From contig CALOBA010000084.1 in NCBI GenBank assembly GCA_942491465.1, positions 17,945-81,944 on the forward strand: 64,000 nt of DNA. Reading direction: 5' to 3'. This document shows positions 44,959 to 56,109 of the stretch, piece after piece. The notes beneath the pieces are model-generated. The model saw only the letters and a list, made by a program, of their open reading frames with translations, was not told where the DNA came from and ran no database searches. This stretch comes from CALOBA01 sp942491465. Lineage in GTDB: Bacteria; Pseudomonadota; Gammaproteobacteria; Chromatiales; Chromatiaceae. Position 1 is the first letter of the stretch. The number at the start of each line of letters is the position of its first letter. The position numbers were made by a program, and so were the translations under genes.

Positions 44959-45237
44959 GGCGGAGGCCACGGCGATCCACAGGGCATGGCGGGAGTCTTG
45001 TGCACGGCCCAGCCGCCAGGCCCAGCGGGCCAGACGCAGTTCCTCGAGCACCGCGTCGGCCAGCCAGCGGCCGGGCTGCCGGTGATGCGCACCCGCGACG
45101 GCCCGCGGCCGGCCTCGATGGTCCGGGGCAGGTCCTGCGTCAGGGCTGCATCCGCTGCGCGGGACTGGGAAAGTGCCCGCGAGTCCCCTAAAATGGCGGG
45201 CTTTTCTGAACCGACCACCAAACAGGATCGCCCAGTC

Positions 45238-46407
<1,170 letters not shown>

Positions 46408-46673
46408 CACCCCGGACTGGATGCGCGCCGGCCAAGCCGAGAGGCCAGGCCGGCAAAGGGCTGTGGCGTCTCAATCGATAGCATGGGGGTCTTGCGGAGA
46501 TTGAATCGCTAAGGACTGGCGAGCCCCCTGCATCAGGCGCTGCCTCGCTCAAATCCCCACCGACATCGTTCGGGACCGGATTCCCAGTCGTCGAGGTTGC
46601 GGGGTACTACACTGATGGCGGCACGGCTCGTTGTGAGCCGTGCATCATGAGTCGACCATTCAGGAGAAGCCTC

Positions 46674-48497
46674 ATGTCCTGCCATCCAAACCGACGAGGG
46701 CTGGTTCGTTTTGCCCTATGTTTGCTGATCTGTATCGCCGCGCCGCGCTGGGCCGTTGCCGAGGCACCGGTCGGCGTCGAGCGCGCCAAGACCTATGCGG
46801 AGCTGCGCGCCGCGCTCGAGCTGATTGCCGCGCGAACAACCTCAGCGCCTGATGCTCACCGGTTGCAGGTCGGTCCGTTGGTCCTCGCTGATCGCGACGG
46901 CGACGGCGTGCCGGACAACAACGGGCTGATACCGATCTCCGCCGCCGAGATGGATGCCATCATGCATTCCGTCCCGGACAACCAAGACCCCGCCACGGGC
47001 TTGCCATGGAATACCCGCCAGCGGTTCGGACTCTCCACCATGGGGCGGGAACTGCTCGCGGCACGGATCGGGAGTCGAGAGGGCACGCGCGTGTTGGTCA
47101 TCACCCAGCAGCATGGTAATGAGTACACGGGCACCGAAGCCGCCCTGCGGGTGCTGCGCTACTTGAGCTTCAATCGCCTGCGCAGCGTCAGGCGCATCCT
47201 CGACAACGTCGATCTGCTGATGATCGTCCGCGCCAACCCCGACGGCGGCGAGCCTGATGCCGAGCGCTGCGTCATGGCAACCGATATGTACGACGGCGTT
47301 GTCCGCCAGGGCAGCCCGTTCGTCTCCAGTGTTGACGGCAGCCTGGTCAGCGACTGCGCCTTCTACCGCAGCAACGTCGATCCGCGCGCGAGCGACCAGA
47401 CTTTGCTTGCAAGCGGCGCGCTCTACGGCTTCTACGGCCATGGGTTCAATCTCAATCGCTACCACTTCATTGGTTTCGACGACCCGGCGCATGTCCAGTA
47501 CGACCAGCGCATCTATCCGGTGGAGGCCCAGGCGATGGTCGCCGTGGCGCGTGCCTTCAAGCCGCAGGTCATCTGGGATCTGCACAACAACAACGAGCAG
47601 GTCGCTTGCGATGACGGCGGCATTGAGGTAAATGCCGAGCAGGACCTCTTCTACCAATCCTACTTCAGCCCCGGACTGCCGCGGGCGGGTTGCGTGGGGA
47701 CCGCGAAGCTGGTCAATACATCCATCTACATCACCGAAGACCTCGGCGAGGAGGCCAAGCGCCTCGGCGCCTATTTGATGCAGAGTCTCGACGTCACCCG
47801 ATTCGGCAGCGCCGCGCGCTATGCGCAGACGAGCAGCACGCTGCCGCCAGAGGCCGGCATCGCGGACGACAGCTATGGGCGTTACGTCTACAGCGACGGC
47901 ACAAGGCCCTTCTTTTCGGCAACCCACGAGGTAGCCAACCTCAACGAGCTGGTGGTCTCGTTCCAGACCGATACCGAGCACCAGGTCCCCTATGAGCCGG
48001 GCGGTGATGTCCTGGACAACGAGCGTGCGCGCATCAATCTGCACCGAATCGGTCTTATGGCGCTGTTGCGCACCGTCGTCAGCGGTCGCCACTTGCGCTC
48101 GCCGCTCGGGGACGGCTGGGACGACCTGCCGAAACCCGAGCTGTTCCTCCCGGCCTTCAGCACCCAGCTTGCAGGCGCCTTCAGCGACCCCTGGTTCTAT
48201 ATCATCTTCGGCGAACTCGACGATACCGACCTCGCCAGCGAGGAGTATCGGGCCGCCTTCAGGGCGCGAGGCCTCGAGTCGGCCCTCGATGGCGCCCTGG
48301 CCTACTCCGAGCAAGTTGGGCTCTACGATGCCTGTTCGCTGTTGAGCCCGGACGGCCTCTGTCAATCGGTCATCGACTACGACCCGTCCGATCCGCAGGA
48401 GCGATCGCCGGCATTCCAGCAGGCATGGCGGGTTGACCTCATGGCGGACTATCTCCACCAGTCGGTACAGCTGACCATCGATCCCCCCATTGACTAG
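46674..48497 (+). CDS. Secreted M14-family zinc carboxypeptidase
   Basis: A 607-residue extracytoplasmic peptidase. The signal peptide is LVRFALCLLICIAAPRWAVA (about 9-30). The catalytic domain shows the M14 zinc motif HGNE (QQHGNEYTGTEAAL), the downstream histidine in WDLHNNN, and RANPDGGEP with NLNRYHF in substrate-binding positions. AGGAG eight bases upstream supports the ATG at 46674 over the ATG at 46647. It interrupts the metK-ahcY-metF group and has no obvious link to it. The substrate (peptide, wall peptide or side-chain amide) is unknown. Confidence 0.82.
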   Translation: MSCHPNRRGLVRFALCLLICIAAPRWAVAEAPVGVERAKTYAELRAALELIAARTTSAPDAHRLQVGPLVLADRDGDGVPDNNGLIPISAAEMDAIMHSVPDNQDPATGLPWNTRQRFGLSTMGRELLAARIGSREGTRVLVITQQHGNEYTGTEAALRVLRYLSFNRLRSVRRILDNVDLLMIVRANPDGGEPDAERCVMATDMYDGVVRQGSPFVSSVDGSLVSDCAFYRSNVDPRASDQTLLASGALYGFYGHGFNLNRYHFIGFDDPAHVQYDQRIYPVEAQAMVAVARAFKPQVIWDLHNNNEQVACDDGGIEVNAEQDLFYQSYFSPGLPRAGCVGTAKLVNTSIYITEDLGEEAKRLGAYLMQSLDVTRFGSAARYAQTSSTLPPEAGIADDSYGRYVYSDGTRPFFSATHEVANLNELVVSFQTDTEHQVPYEPGGDVLDNERARINLHRIGLMALLRTVVSGRHLRSPLGDGWDDLPKPELFLPAFSTQLAGAFSDPWFYIIFGELDDTDLASEEYRAAFRARGLESALDGALAYSEQVGLYDACSLLSPDGLCQSVIDYDPSDPQERSPAFQQAWRVDLMADYLHQSVQLTIDPPID

Positions 48498-48573
48498 GAC
48501 TTCGCCGCCGGAGCTGTCGCGGCGGCGTGGGCCGCCGCCGCGCGCGGGCAGGGGGCTGGTGTCGACGCTCGAC

Positions 48574-48604
48574 TGGACAATGCTCCGGCGCAACGCGTTA
48601 AAAT
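48574..48604 (+). promoter_or_regulatory. Sigma-70-type promoter candidate for ahcY
   Basis: TGGACA (48574-48579) and TAAAAT (48599-48604) are separated by 19 bases, or 18 with TTAAAA. The stretch TAAAATGCCGGGCTT at and after the -10 is almost the same as TAAAATGGCGGGCTT ahead of metK (about 45189-45203), suggesting related promoters. Confidence 0.45.
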
Positions 48605-48752
48605 GCCGGGCTTGATCGTGCAGGTTGAATGCCGCTCGATGCCCGCATGTTAAGACTCCGGCTAAGGGAGTCTGCACCGCGGGATAATAGAGTCCGCAGG
48701 ATCGATTACGATCGGCGCACTCCGGCCGCATCGCCAAGTTCCACCAACATTC

Positions 48753-48836
48753 ACCCCACCCCGAGGAGCGCTGCAACAGGGCCGAGTGCCCTGCCAGGCT
48801 CGGGGTGGGCGTCCATTGTCCCAACGGCGCTCACTC
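48753..48836 (+). ncRNA. S-adenosylhomocysteine (SAH) riboswitch
   Basis: Classic layout of the SAH riboswitch. An 11-bp P1 stem (CCCACCCCGAG at 48755-48765 with CTCGGGGTGGG at 48799-48809) encloses GAGGAGCGCTGCAAC, then a P2 hairpin (CAGGGC...GCCCTG), then the CCAGGCTCGG block. After a linker, AACGGCGCTCAC (48823-48834) forms the pseudoknot, GCGCTC pairing with GAGCGC next to P1. It lies 24 bases before the ahcY start. The known family turns on ahcY when SAH builds up, and the location fits. Confidence 0.93.
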
Positions 48837-48859
48837 AAGATACTCAGGAGCTGAATACC

Positions 48860-50266
<1,407 letters not shown>

Positions 50267-50293
50267 TACCGACCCGTCCAGGTCGCAGCAACA

Positions 50294-50366
50294 AGCGCTG
50301 TTCGTTGTCGTTGTCGTTGTCGTAATCGAGGTCGCGACGAAAACGATCACGACAGCGACCAGCGCT
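50294..50366. repeat. Hexamer array R3: (GTTGTC)3 in an imperfect palindrome
   Basis: Three GTTGTC copies (50304-50321) lie in the left arm of an inverted repeat bounded by AGCGCT at both ends (50294-50299 and 50361-50366). The loop carries TAATCGAGGTCG, related to R2. It lies between ahcY and metF. The shortest of the three arrays, and perhaps closest to the unexpanded ancestral element. Confidence 0.85.
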
Positions 50367-50470
50367 CGTTGACGCCATTTGGGCGCAGTTGTACCGGTGC
50401 CTGCCTCCGGGCCGCTCGCGATCGGCCGGGTCGACAGGCCCCGTCCCAGACACAAGCCACAGAGCGCACC

Positions 50471-51328
50471 ATGACCACCGAGACCCCCACCGAGCGCAGC
50501 TACAGCTTCGAGCTGTTCCCGCCCAAGACCGACGAGGGCATGGACAAGCTCAAGCTGGCCGTCGCGCGGCTCAACGCCGTCGGTCCGCGCTACTTCTCCT
50601 GCACCTACGGTGCCGGCGGCTCGACGCGCGAGCGCACCTTCGAGACCGTCGACTGGCTGCGCGCCGAGGGCATCGAGACCGCCCCGCACCTGGCCTGCAT
50701 CGGCTCGTCGGGCGATGAGATCCACGAGATCGCCCGGCGCTACATCGACGAGGGCATCCGCCGCGTCGTCGCGCTGCGCGGCGACCTGCCCTCCGGCATG
50801 GGCAGCACCGGCACCGGCACCTTCCGCTACGCCAACGAGCTGGTGTCGTTCCTGCGCGCCGAATTCGGCGATCACTTCCTGATCGAGGTCGGCGCCTACC
50901 CCGAGTACCACCCCCAGGCCAGTTCCCCCGAGGTCGACCTGGTCAACTTCAAGCGCAAGGTCGACGCCGGCGCCGACGCCGCCATCACCCAGTACTTCTA
51001 CAACGCCGACGCCTACTTCGCCTTCCTCGACGCCTGCCAGGGCGCCGGGATCACGATCCCCATCGTCCCCGGCATCATGCCCATCACCAACTACACCCAG
51101 CTCGCGCGCTTCTCCGACACCTGCGGCGCCGAGATCCCGCGCTGGATTCGCCGCCGCCTGGAGGGCTACGGCGACGACCGCGACGCCATCCGCGCCTTCG
51201 GCCACGACGTGGTGCTCGAGATGTGCCAACGCCTGCTCGACGGCGGCGTCCCCGGCCTGCACTTCTACACCATGAACCAGTCGGCGCCGACGCTGGCGCT
51301 ATGGCGGGATCTGGGGCTGTCGTCGTAG
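50471..51328 (+). CDS. metF: Methylenetetrahydrofolate reductase
   Basis: Reduces methylene-THF to methyl-THF, the methyl donor for methionine synthesis, so it completes the cycle begun by metK and ahcY. The 285-residue FAD enzyme starts SYSFELFPPKTDEGMDKL and contains FSCTYGAGGSTRERT, RGDLPSGMG and DAAITQYFYN, all family marks. I chose the ATG at 50471 from homology; the upstream extension is repeat-derived. Distant from ahcY by R3, which may place it in the same transcript. Confidence 0.96.
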   Translation: MTTETPTERSYSFELFPPKTDEGMDKLKLAVARLNAVGPRYFSCTYGAGGSTRERTFETVDWLRAEGIETAPHLACIGSSGDEIHEIARRYIDEGIRRVVALRGDLPSGMGSTGTGTFRYANELVSFLRAEFGDHFLIEVGAYPEYHPQASSPEVDLVNFKRKVDAGADAAITQYFYNADAYFAFLDACQGAGITIPIVPGIMPITNYTQLARFSDTCGAEIPRWIRRRLEGYGDDRDAIRAFGHDVVLEMCQRLLDGGVPGLHFYTMNQSAPTLALWRDLGLSS

Positions 51329-51475
51329 CACTTTGCCCCCTGCGCCGACAAGAGATCGGACCCCACTGCCGCGTCGACGACCTGATCTCGGCCCATGCCA
51401 CGCCGGGCTGCGGCGGCTCCAGCCTGATCGAAAGCCGGAATGCTACGGCTTGTCTGCCGCCGGCATGACCGCATC

Positions 51476-51582
51476 CTTAGTCAAGGTTCAGAAACAAGTG
51501 GTGCAGACGCAACCACGAAACGGCCAATCAAAAGGCTCAGCGAGCGGGCGTCTGCGCCACTTGTTTCTGAACCGATCCTTAG
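51476..51582. repeat. 97-bp hairpin element, copy A, flanked by CTTAG
   Basis: GGTTCAGAAACAAGTGGTGCAGACGC and its near-perfect reverse complement (one G-U mismatch) form a 26-bp stem around a loop of about 38 bases. The 97-bp core (51481-51577) is flanked on both sides by CTTAG. The copy at 52519-52615 differs at just two positions. Confidence 0.9.
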
Positions 51583-51666
51583 AGGCCACTGGATGGATAT
51601 CCAAACCCAATCTCCATCATCACCCAGTCCCGGCGCTGGCCGGCCCAAACCTCATCGAGACCCCCA

Positions 51667-52074
51667 ATGGACAGCAGCAGTATCGAGCTCCCCGGCTCCG
51701 AGATCGAGCGCGTCACCCTGAGCGACGGGTGCCTGCGCATCCATTTCTCCCGCGCCTACATCATCAAGACCATGACCGGCTCCAGCGAGCGCACCCGCTG
51801 GTGGCAGGCCGGTGATCTGATCATGGACCAGGCCGAGGTCGAGGGCGAGCTGCCCGTGGGGCCTGCGGTCTGCGCCGGCGGCGATGTGGAGGAGAACATC
51901 TACACCTACCGCGATATGATCCCGATCCCGCTGGAGAGTCGCGGCCACACCCGCTGTGCGCTCAAGATCCGCGACAGCGACGCGCAGATCATCGCCAGCG
52001 GCACCACCGTGCGGCTGGAGTTGGAGGCCACGCCGAAGTACATCGAGCACCTGCGCGATTCAAGCGAAAGCTAG
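51667..52074 (+). CDS. Uncharacterised protein in a repeat-flanked cassette
   Basis: I do not recognise this 135-residue protein. It has alternating beta-like segments (IERVTLSDGCLRIHFSRAYI, CALKIRDSDAQIIASGTTVR), no membrane helix and no signal peptide, and is moderately acidic. A WWQAGDLIMDQAEVEGELP segment lies in the middle. It begins 85 bases after hairpin copy A and precedes a thioredoxin-like gene. The coding frame is clear: the composition is protein-like throughout. Confidence 0.6.
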   Translation: MDSSSIELPGSEIERVTLSDGCLRIHFSRAYIIKTMTGSSERTRWWQAGDLIMDQAEVEGELPVGPAVCAGGDVEENIYTYRDMIPIPLESRGHTRCALKIRDSDAQIIASGTTVRLELEATPKYIEHLRDSSES

Positions 52075-52126
52075 CCGCAGAGACCGCGCAGCGCGTGCCT
52101 TCCACCTCCTGCAAGGAACCCGTCCG

Positions 52127-52513
52127 ATGCACCCTCACACCCCGGCTGAGGCGAGCCCATTCGCCTTCGACGTCGATCACGAGCAATTCCAGGCCCGAGT
52201 CATCGATGCCTCCCACCAGCAACCGCTGCTGGTGGACTTCTGGGCCGACTGGTGCGGCCCCTGCCACGCCCTGTCCCCGCACCTCAATCGGGTCGTCGAC
52301 GAGCTCGGCGGCGCCCTGCACCTGGCCAAGGTGGAGGTGGACGAGGGTGAGAACATGAAGCTCGCCGGGCACTATCTGCTGCGTGGCTTCCCGACCGTGC
52401 TGCTGTTCGTCGACGGCGAGGAGCGCGGTCGCTTCAGCGGCTCGCGCTCCAGTCATCAGATCCGCGATTGGCTGCGCGAGCATTTGGACCTCGACGCCAT
52501 CGCCGGCTCTTAG
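52127..52513 (+). CDS. Thioredoxin-like protein (CnoX/TrxA type)
   Basis: A 128-residue thioredoxin fold with the redox site WADWCGPCHALSPHL and the following GFPTVLLFVDGEE with the cis-proline. It is slightly longer than TrxA at the N-terminus (about 25 residues). It lacks the TPR region of full-length CnoX, so plain thioredoxin activity is the simplest guess. Hairpin copy B begins one base after its stop codon. Located 52 bases after the unknown gene; both may be one transcript. Confidence 0.88.
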   Translation: MHPHTPAEASPFAFDVDHEQFQARVIDASHQQPLLVDFWADWCGPCHALSPHLNRVVDELGGALHLAKVEVDEGENMKLAGHYLLRGFPTVLLFVDGEERGRFSGSRSSHQIRDWLREHLDLDAIAGS

Positions 52514-52620
52514 CTTAGTCAAGGTTCAGAAACAAGTGGTGCAGACGCAACCACGAAATGGCCAATCAAAAGGTTCAGCGAGCGGGCGTCTGCGCCACTT
52601 GTTTCTGAACCGATCCTTAG
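52514..52620. repeat. 97-bp hairpin element, copy B, flanked by CTTAG
   Basis: Core 52519-52615, same orientation as copy A and differing only by two C-to-T changes (AAACGGCC to AAATGGCC, and AAGGCTCAG to AAGGTTCAG). Flanked on each side by CTTAG (52514-52518 and 52616-52620). It begins right after the thioredoxin-like stop codon and may also stop transcription there, although no T-run follows. Confidence 0.9.
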
Positions 52621-52654
52621 CGCCGCGGGGGTGTCCGCGAGTCGCGTCCCCCGA

Positions 52655-54811
52655 TCAGGACGACCCCGAGCGCCGACCGTGACGCCGAACCATCTCGATG
52701 AGCGCGGTCGGATCCACCGGCTTGGTCAAGAAGGCATCCATTCCCGCCTCCAGGCACTGGTTCTTGACGTCCTCGGCGGCATTGGCCGTCAGCGCGACCA
52801 CAACCCGGCGCTCCTTGCGCTGCTCGCCCGCCTCGGCCTTGCGCAAGGCCCGGGTAAACCCGATCCCGTCGAGCCCCGGCATGCGCAAGTCGACGAAGGC
52901 GAGGTCAAACTGGTGTTCATCGGACAGCGCCAGCCGCAACGCCTGATTGCCGTCCGTCGCCAGGCTGACCTCGGCACCCTGCTTGGCCAGCAGCTTGGTG
53001 ATGACCTTGGCGGCGATGTCGTTGTCCTCGGCGACCAACACGCGTACACCGGCGGCGGGGCCAGACGGGATGGTCGACCTGGTCGGGACAGGGGGTGAGT
53101 TCACGTCGGCTTGGGCAGAGGGCGTCGACCGACTCGGCGATGGGGGCTGCGCGGGCAAGGCCAGCGTCTCGGCAGCGATTGCCCCACGAATGGCCGCCGC
53201 CAGCTCATGGCGCAGGAACGGCTTGGTCAGGTAACGGAAATCCGTATCGCCGAGGTCGGCGCGACGCGCGGCGTAGATCAGCAACAATGCGGGCACCGGC
53301 GCGTCGAGCACGCGCCGGAAGGTCGCCACCACGGCGGCCAGGTCGACCCGGTCCGGCGTATCGGCGACGATCAGCAGGTCGACGCCGCCGGCGGCCTGGA
53401 CCAGCTCGGCGAGCCGGCCGATGTCGTATTCGTCGAAACCGATCATCCCCAAGTCCCGACAGATCTCGGTGATCAGCGCACGCATGGCCGGATCGCGCTC
53501 GTAGATCAGCGCCCGCCGGCCTTGCAGCACCGGGTCCGGCGTCGGTGGCGGCGGCAGGCCGTCGCGGTCCATCAGCGGCAGCCGGGCGCGAAAGCGGCTG
53601 CCCTTGCCCGGCTCGCTGCTGACCTCGATGCTGCCGCCCATCAGCTCGGTCAGATCGCGGGCGATGGTGGTGCCGAGCCCGGTGCCGCCGTAGCGGCGCG
53701 TGGTGGAATCGTCGGCCTGGCTGAAGCTGTCGAAGATCAGGGAGAGCTTGTCCGCCGGGATGCCGATACCGGTATCGACGACCTCGATCACCAGATGCCG
53801 CTGCGGCAGCGTGTCGATGGGCTCGCCGATGTGCGCCCGCACAACCACCTCGCCATGCTCGGTGAACTTGACCGCATTGCCGATGAGATTGAACAGGATC
53901 TGGCGCAGGCGCAGTTCGTCGCCGCGTACGCGCTCGGGCACCTCCGGGCTGATGTCGCAGACCATCTCCAGTCCCTTGGTCAGCGCTTGGCCCTGCAGCA
54001 GGTCGCACACCTCCTTCATCGGCCCGCGCAGATCGAACAGGGTCGCCTCCAGCTGGAGCTTCTGCGCATCGATCTTGGATAGGTCGAGGATGTCGCCGAT
54101 CAGGGCCCGGAGCATATTCGCCGAGCCGACGATGGCATCCACATGCTCCTTCTGCTCCGCGTCGAGGGGACTGTCGCGCAGTAGCTGCGCCATGCCGAGC
54201 ACGCCGGTCAGCGGCGTGCGCAGCTCATGGGTCATGTGCGCCAGAAAGTGCCCCTTGGCCTTGTTCGCCCGTTCCGCGGCTTGGCGTGCCCGGCGCAGCT
54301 TGCGCAACAGCGAGTCCTGATACAGCGGCAGCAGGACCAGCACGAGGAGGTGGAACAGGACGTCGAGCCGATGCTTGGCATCAACCTCCAGCACCATCAG
54401 CACCGCGCTGTAGGAGAGCACCGCCGAGGTCGCGGCGACCGCGAGGTGCGGGCGTCCATAGCGCGTCCCGGCGGAGATGAAGATCCAGATGTAGACCAGG
54501 TAGAAAGGGCTGACCGGATCGCCGGTGAGGTAGATCGCCAGACTCACGGCGACGATGTCGATGATCTGCGACAGGTAGCGGCGGGCGTTCCATTCACCGC
54601 GGATCAGCACGCTGATCAGGATCGCCAGGTTCAGCACCAGATAGCCGGAAAACAGCGTCAGATAATAATCGAGATTGACCTCATAGGCATCGGTTGCCGC
54701 CCCGATCCCGATATAGCAGATGGCGAAGCTCCAGATGGCGATGCGCACCAGCGCGGACTGGAACTCCGGGTTCTCACGTAGATGCAGGGGGATGCGATCG
54801 ATGGGCCACAT
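52655..54811 (-). CDS. Hybrid sensor histidine kinase/response regulator (RpfC-like)
   Basis: A 718-residue membrane kinase. Five to six N-terminal helices (about 25-150) form an RpfC-like sensory region. They are followed by a HisKA H-box (MTHELRTPLTG), N-box (FNLIGNAVKFTEH), G-boxes (DTGIGIP, YGGTGLG), a degenerate receiver-like region (GRRALIYERDPAMRALI) and a true C-terminal receiver (VLVAEDNDIAAKVI, FVDLRMPGLDG, conserved Lys in LTKP). GGAG before the ATG at 54811 supports this start over 54889. No RpfF or RpfG gene is near. It is divergent from phosphoribulokinase, so a link to carbon fixation is possible but only inferred. Confidence 0.85.
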   Translation of the reverse strand: MWPIDRIPLHLRENPEFQSALVRIAIWSFAICYIGIGAATDAYEVNLDYYLTLFSGYLVLNLAILISVLIRGEWNARRYLSQIIDIVAVSLAIYLTGDPVSPFYLVYIWIFISAGTRYGRPHLAVAATSAVLSYSAVLMVLEVDAKHRLDVLFHLLVLVLLPLYQDSLLRKLRRARQAAERANKAKGHFLAHMTHELRTPLTGVLGMAQLLRDSPLDAEQKEHVDAIVGSANMLRALIGDILDLSKIDAQKLQLEATLFDLRGPMKEVCDLLQGQALTKGLEMVCDISPEVPERVRGDELRLRQILFNLIGNAVKFTEHGEVVVRAHIGEPIDTLPQRHLVIEVVDTGIGIPADKLSLIFDSFSQADDSTTRRYGGTGLGTTIARDLTELMGGSIEVSSEPGKGSRFRARLPLMDRDGLPPPPTPDPVLQGRRALIYERDPAMRALITEICRDLGMIGFDEYDIGRLAELVQAAGGVDLLIVADTPDRVDLAAVVATFRRVLDAPVPALLLIYAARRADLGDTDFRYLTKPFLRHELAAAIRGAIAAETLALPAQPPSPSRSTPSAQADVNSPPVPTRSTIPSGPAAGVRVLVAEDNDIAAKVITKLLAKQGAEVSLATDGNQALRLALSDEHQFDLAFVDLRMPGLDGIGFTRALRKAEAGEQRKERRVVVALTANAAEDVKNQCLEAGMDAFLTKPVDPTALIEMVRRHGRRSGSS

Positions 54812-55058
54812 GGGCGGTCTCCGGCGTCGACGCCTAGTTGCAGGCAAGCGCTCCAGGGCGAGGGTCGGCGGCCCCGGCTGGGTGATCATGCTATATTAGC
54901 CGATCGTTTTCGACCCTGATCCAGGGTGATACGTCCCCTTGCCGCCTCGGCACCACCGAGCGCCCGCGCAACGGCAGCAAGCCCCGGCAGAGGCAGCACT
55001 GCCAACGGGGCACCCGCATCCCCTGAACGCATCGAGATCTACTGACGAGGAGCAACCC

Positions 55059-55949
55059 ATGTCCAAGAAGCACCCCGTAGTCGCCGTGACCGGCTCGTCC
55101 GGCGCCGGCACCACTACCGTCAAGCGCGCCTTCGAGCACATCTTCCTTCGCGACGGCATCCAGGCCGCGGTTATCGAGGGTGACAGCTTCCACCGCTATG
55201 ACCGCGTCGAGATGAAGAAGCGGATGGCCGAGGCCGCCGAGGCGCATCGCAACCTCTCCCACTTCGGCCCCGAGGCCAATCGCTTCGACATGCTCGAAGA
55301 CCTGTTCCGCACCTATGGCGAGACCGGCGGCGGCAAGAAGCGCTACTACATCCACAGCCAGGAAGAGGCCGACGAGCACAATGCCCGCCTCGGCACCGAT
55401 CTCAATCCCGGCCAGTTTACGCCGCTGGAGGACATCCCCGGCGAAACCGACCTGCTCTTCTACGAAGGCCTGCACGGGCTGGTCGTGACCGAGGAGAACA
55501 ATGTTGCCCGGCATGTCGATCTGGGCGTCGGCGTCGTCCCCATCGTCAACCTGGAGTGGATCCAGAAGATCCACCGCGACAACGCCGAGCGCGGCTACTC
55601 CGCCGAGGCCACCGTCGACACCATTCTGCGCCGCATGCCGGACTACATCCGCCACGTCACGCCGCAGTTCTCGCTCACCGACATCAACTTCCAGCGCGTA
55701 CCGACGGTGGACACCTCCAACCCGTTCATCGCCCGCGAGATCCCGACCCCGGATGAGAGCTTCGTCATCATCCGCTTCAAGGACCCGACGGCGCTGGACA
55801 TCGACTTCCCCTACCTGCTGTCGATGATCCACGACTCGTTCATGTCGCGGCGCAACGACATGGTCGTCCCCGGCGGCAAGATGGGCTTTGCGATGGAGAT
55901 CATCCTCGCGCCCATCATCGAGCGCATGATGGACTCGCGCAACGTCTAA
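55059..55949 (+). CDS. prk: Phosphoribulokinase (proteobacterial type)
   Basis: Phosphorylates ribulose 5-phosphate to ribulose 1,5-bisphosphate, the substrate of RuBisCO; its presence implies a Calvin cycle. The 296-residue enzyme has a P-loop GSSGAGTTTV, EGDSFHRYDR with conserved acid and arginine residues, and LLFYEGLHGL. It matches the short, octameric, redox-insensitive form of phototrophic and chemolithotrophic proteobacteria. GAGGAG precedes the ATG at 55059. A TATATT -10-like box lies near 54891. A strong terminator follows. It is not next to cbb genes here. Confidence 0.95.
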   Translation: MSKKHPVVAVTGSSGAGTTTVKRAFEHIFLRDGIQAAVIEGDSFHRYDRVEMKKRMAEAAEAHRNLSHFGPEANRFDMLEDLFRTYGETGGGKKRYYIHSQEEADEHNARLGTDLNPGQFTPLEDIPGETDLLFYEGLHGLVVTEENNVARHVDLGVGVVPIVNLEWIQKIHRDNAERGYSAEATVDTILRRMPDYIRHVTPQFSLTDINFQRVPTVDTSNPFIAREIPTPDESFVIIRFKDPTALDIDFPYLLSMIHDSFMSRRNDMVVPGGKMGFAMEIILAPIIERMMDSRNV

Positions 55950-55963
55950 TTGTTCGCCCCCTC

Positions 55964-55999
55964 CGCTCGCGGCCGATGGTGCCGCGGGCGCCGGTTTTT
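55964..55999 (+). terminator. Intrinsic terminator of phosphoribulokinase
   Basis: CGCTCGCGGC and GCCGCGGGCG pair over 10 positions (one G-U) around a 7-base loop, followed by CCGGTTTTTC with five T residues. It begins 14 bases after the prk stop codon. Confidence 0.8.
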
Positions 56000-56109
56000 C
56001 AAGACATTCCGACGCGATCGACAGGCCATACGCCCTCGCCTCGATGAGCCAATCGTGGCCGGCAAAGGCGATGCGCGCAGGCGCCAACGGCTAGTCGGCA
56101 GGCTCAAGC

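Larger units (their letters stand above)
44665..45237. other. Gene remnants and palindromes upstream of metK
   Basis: No intact gene. The left half (44665-44880) is anonymous. Two perfect palindromes follow (44882-44910 and 44933-44958). From about 45150 down to 44950 the minus strand shows a split, protein-like frame (RTIEAGRGPSRVRITGSP in one frame, then RWLADAVLEELRLARWAWRL in the next), which looks like the 3' end of a decayed gene of unknown identity. The last 60 bases hold a metK promoter candidate (TAAAAT at about 45189-45194). Confidence 0.45.

Noticed and set aside
45180..45237. SAM riboswitch ahead of metK
   Set aside because: The leader is only about 45 bases after the -10-like box and lacks the SAM-I, SAM-II or SAM-IV conserved cores. 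Only the SAH riboswitch at 48753 is supported.
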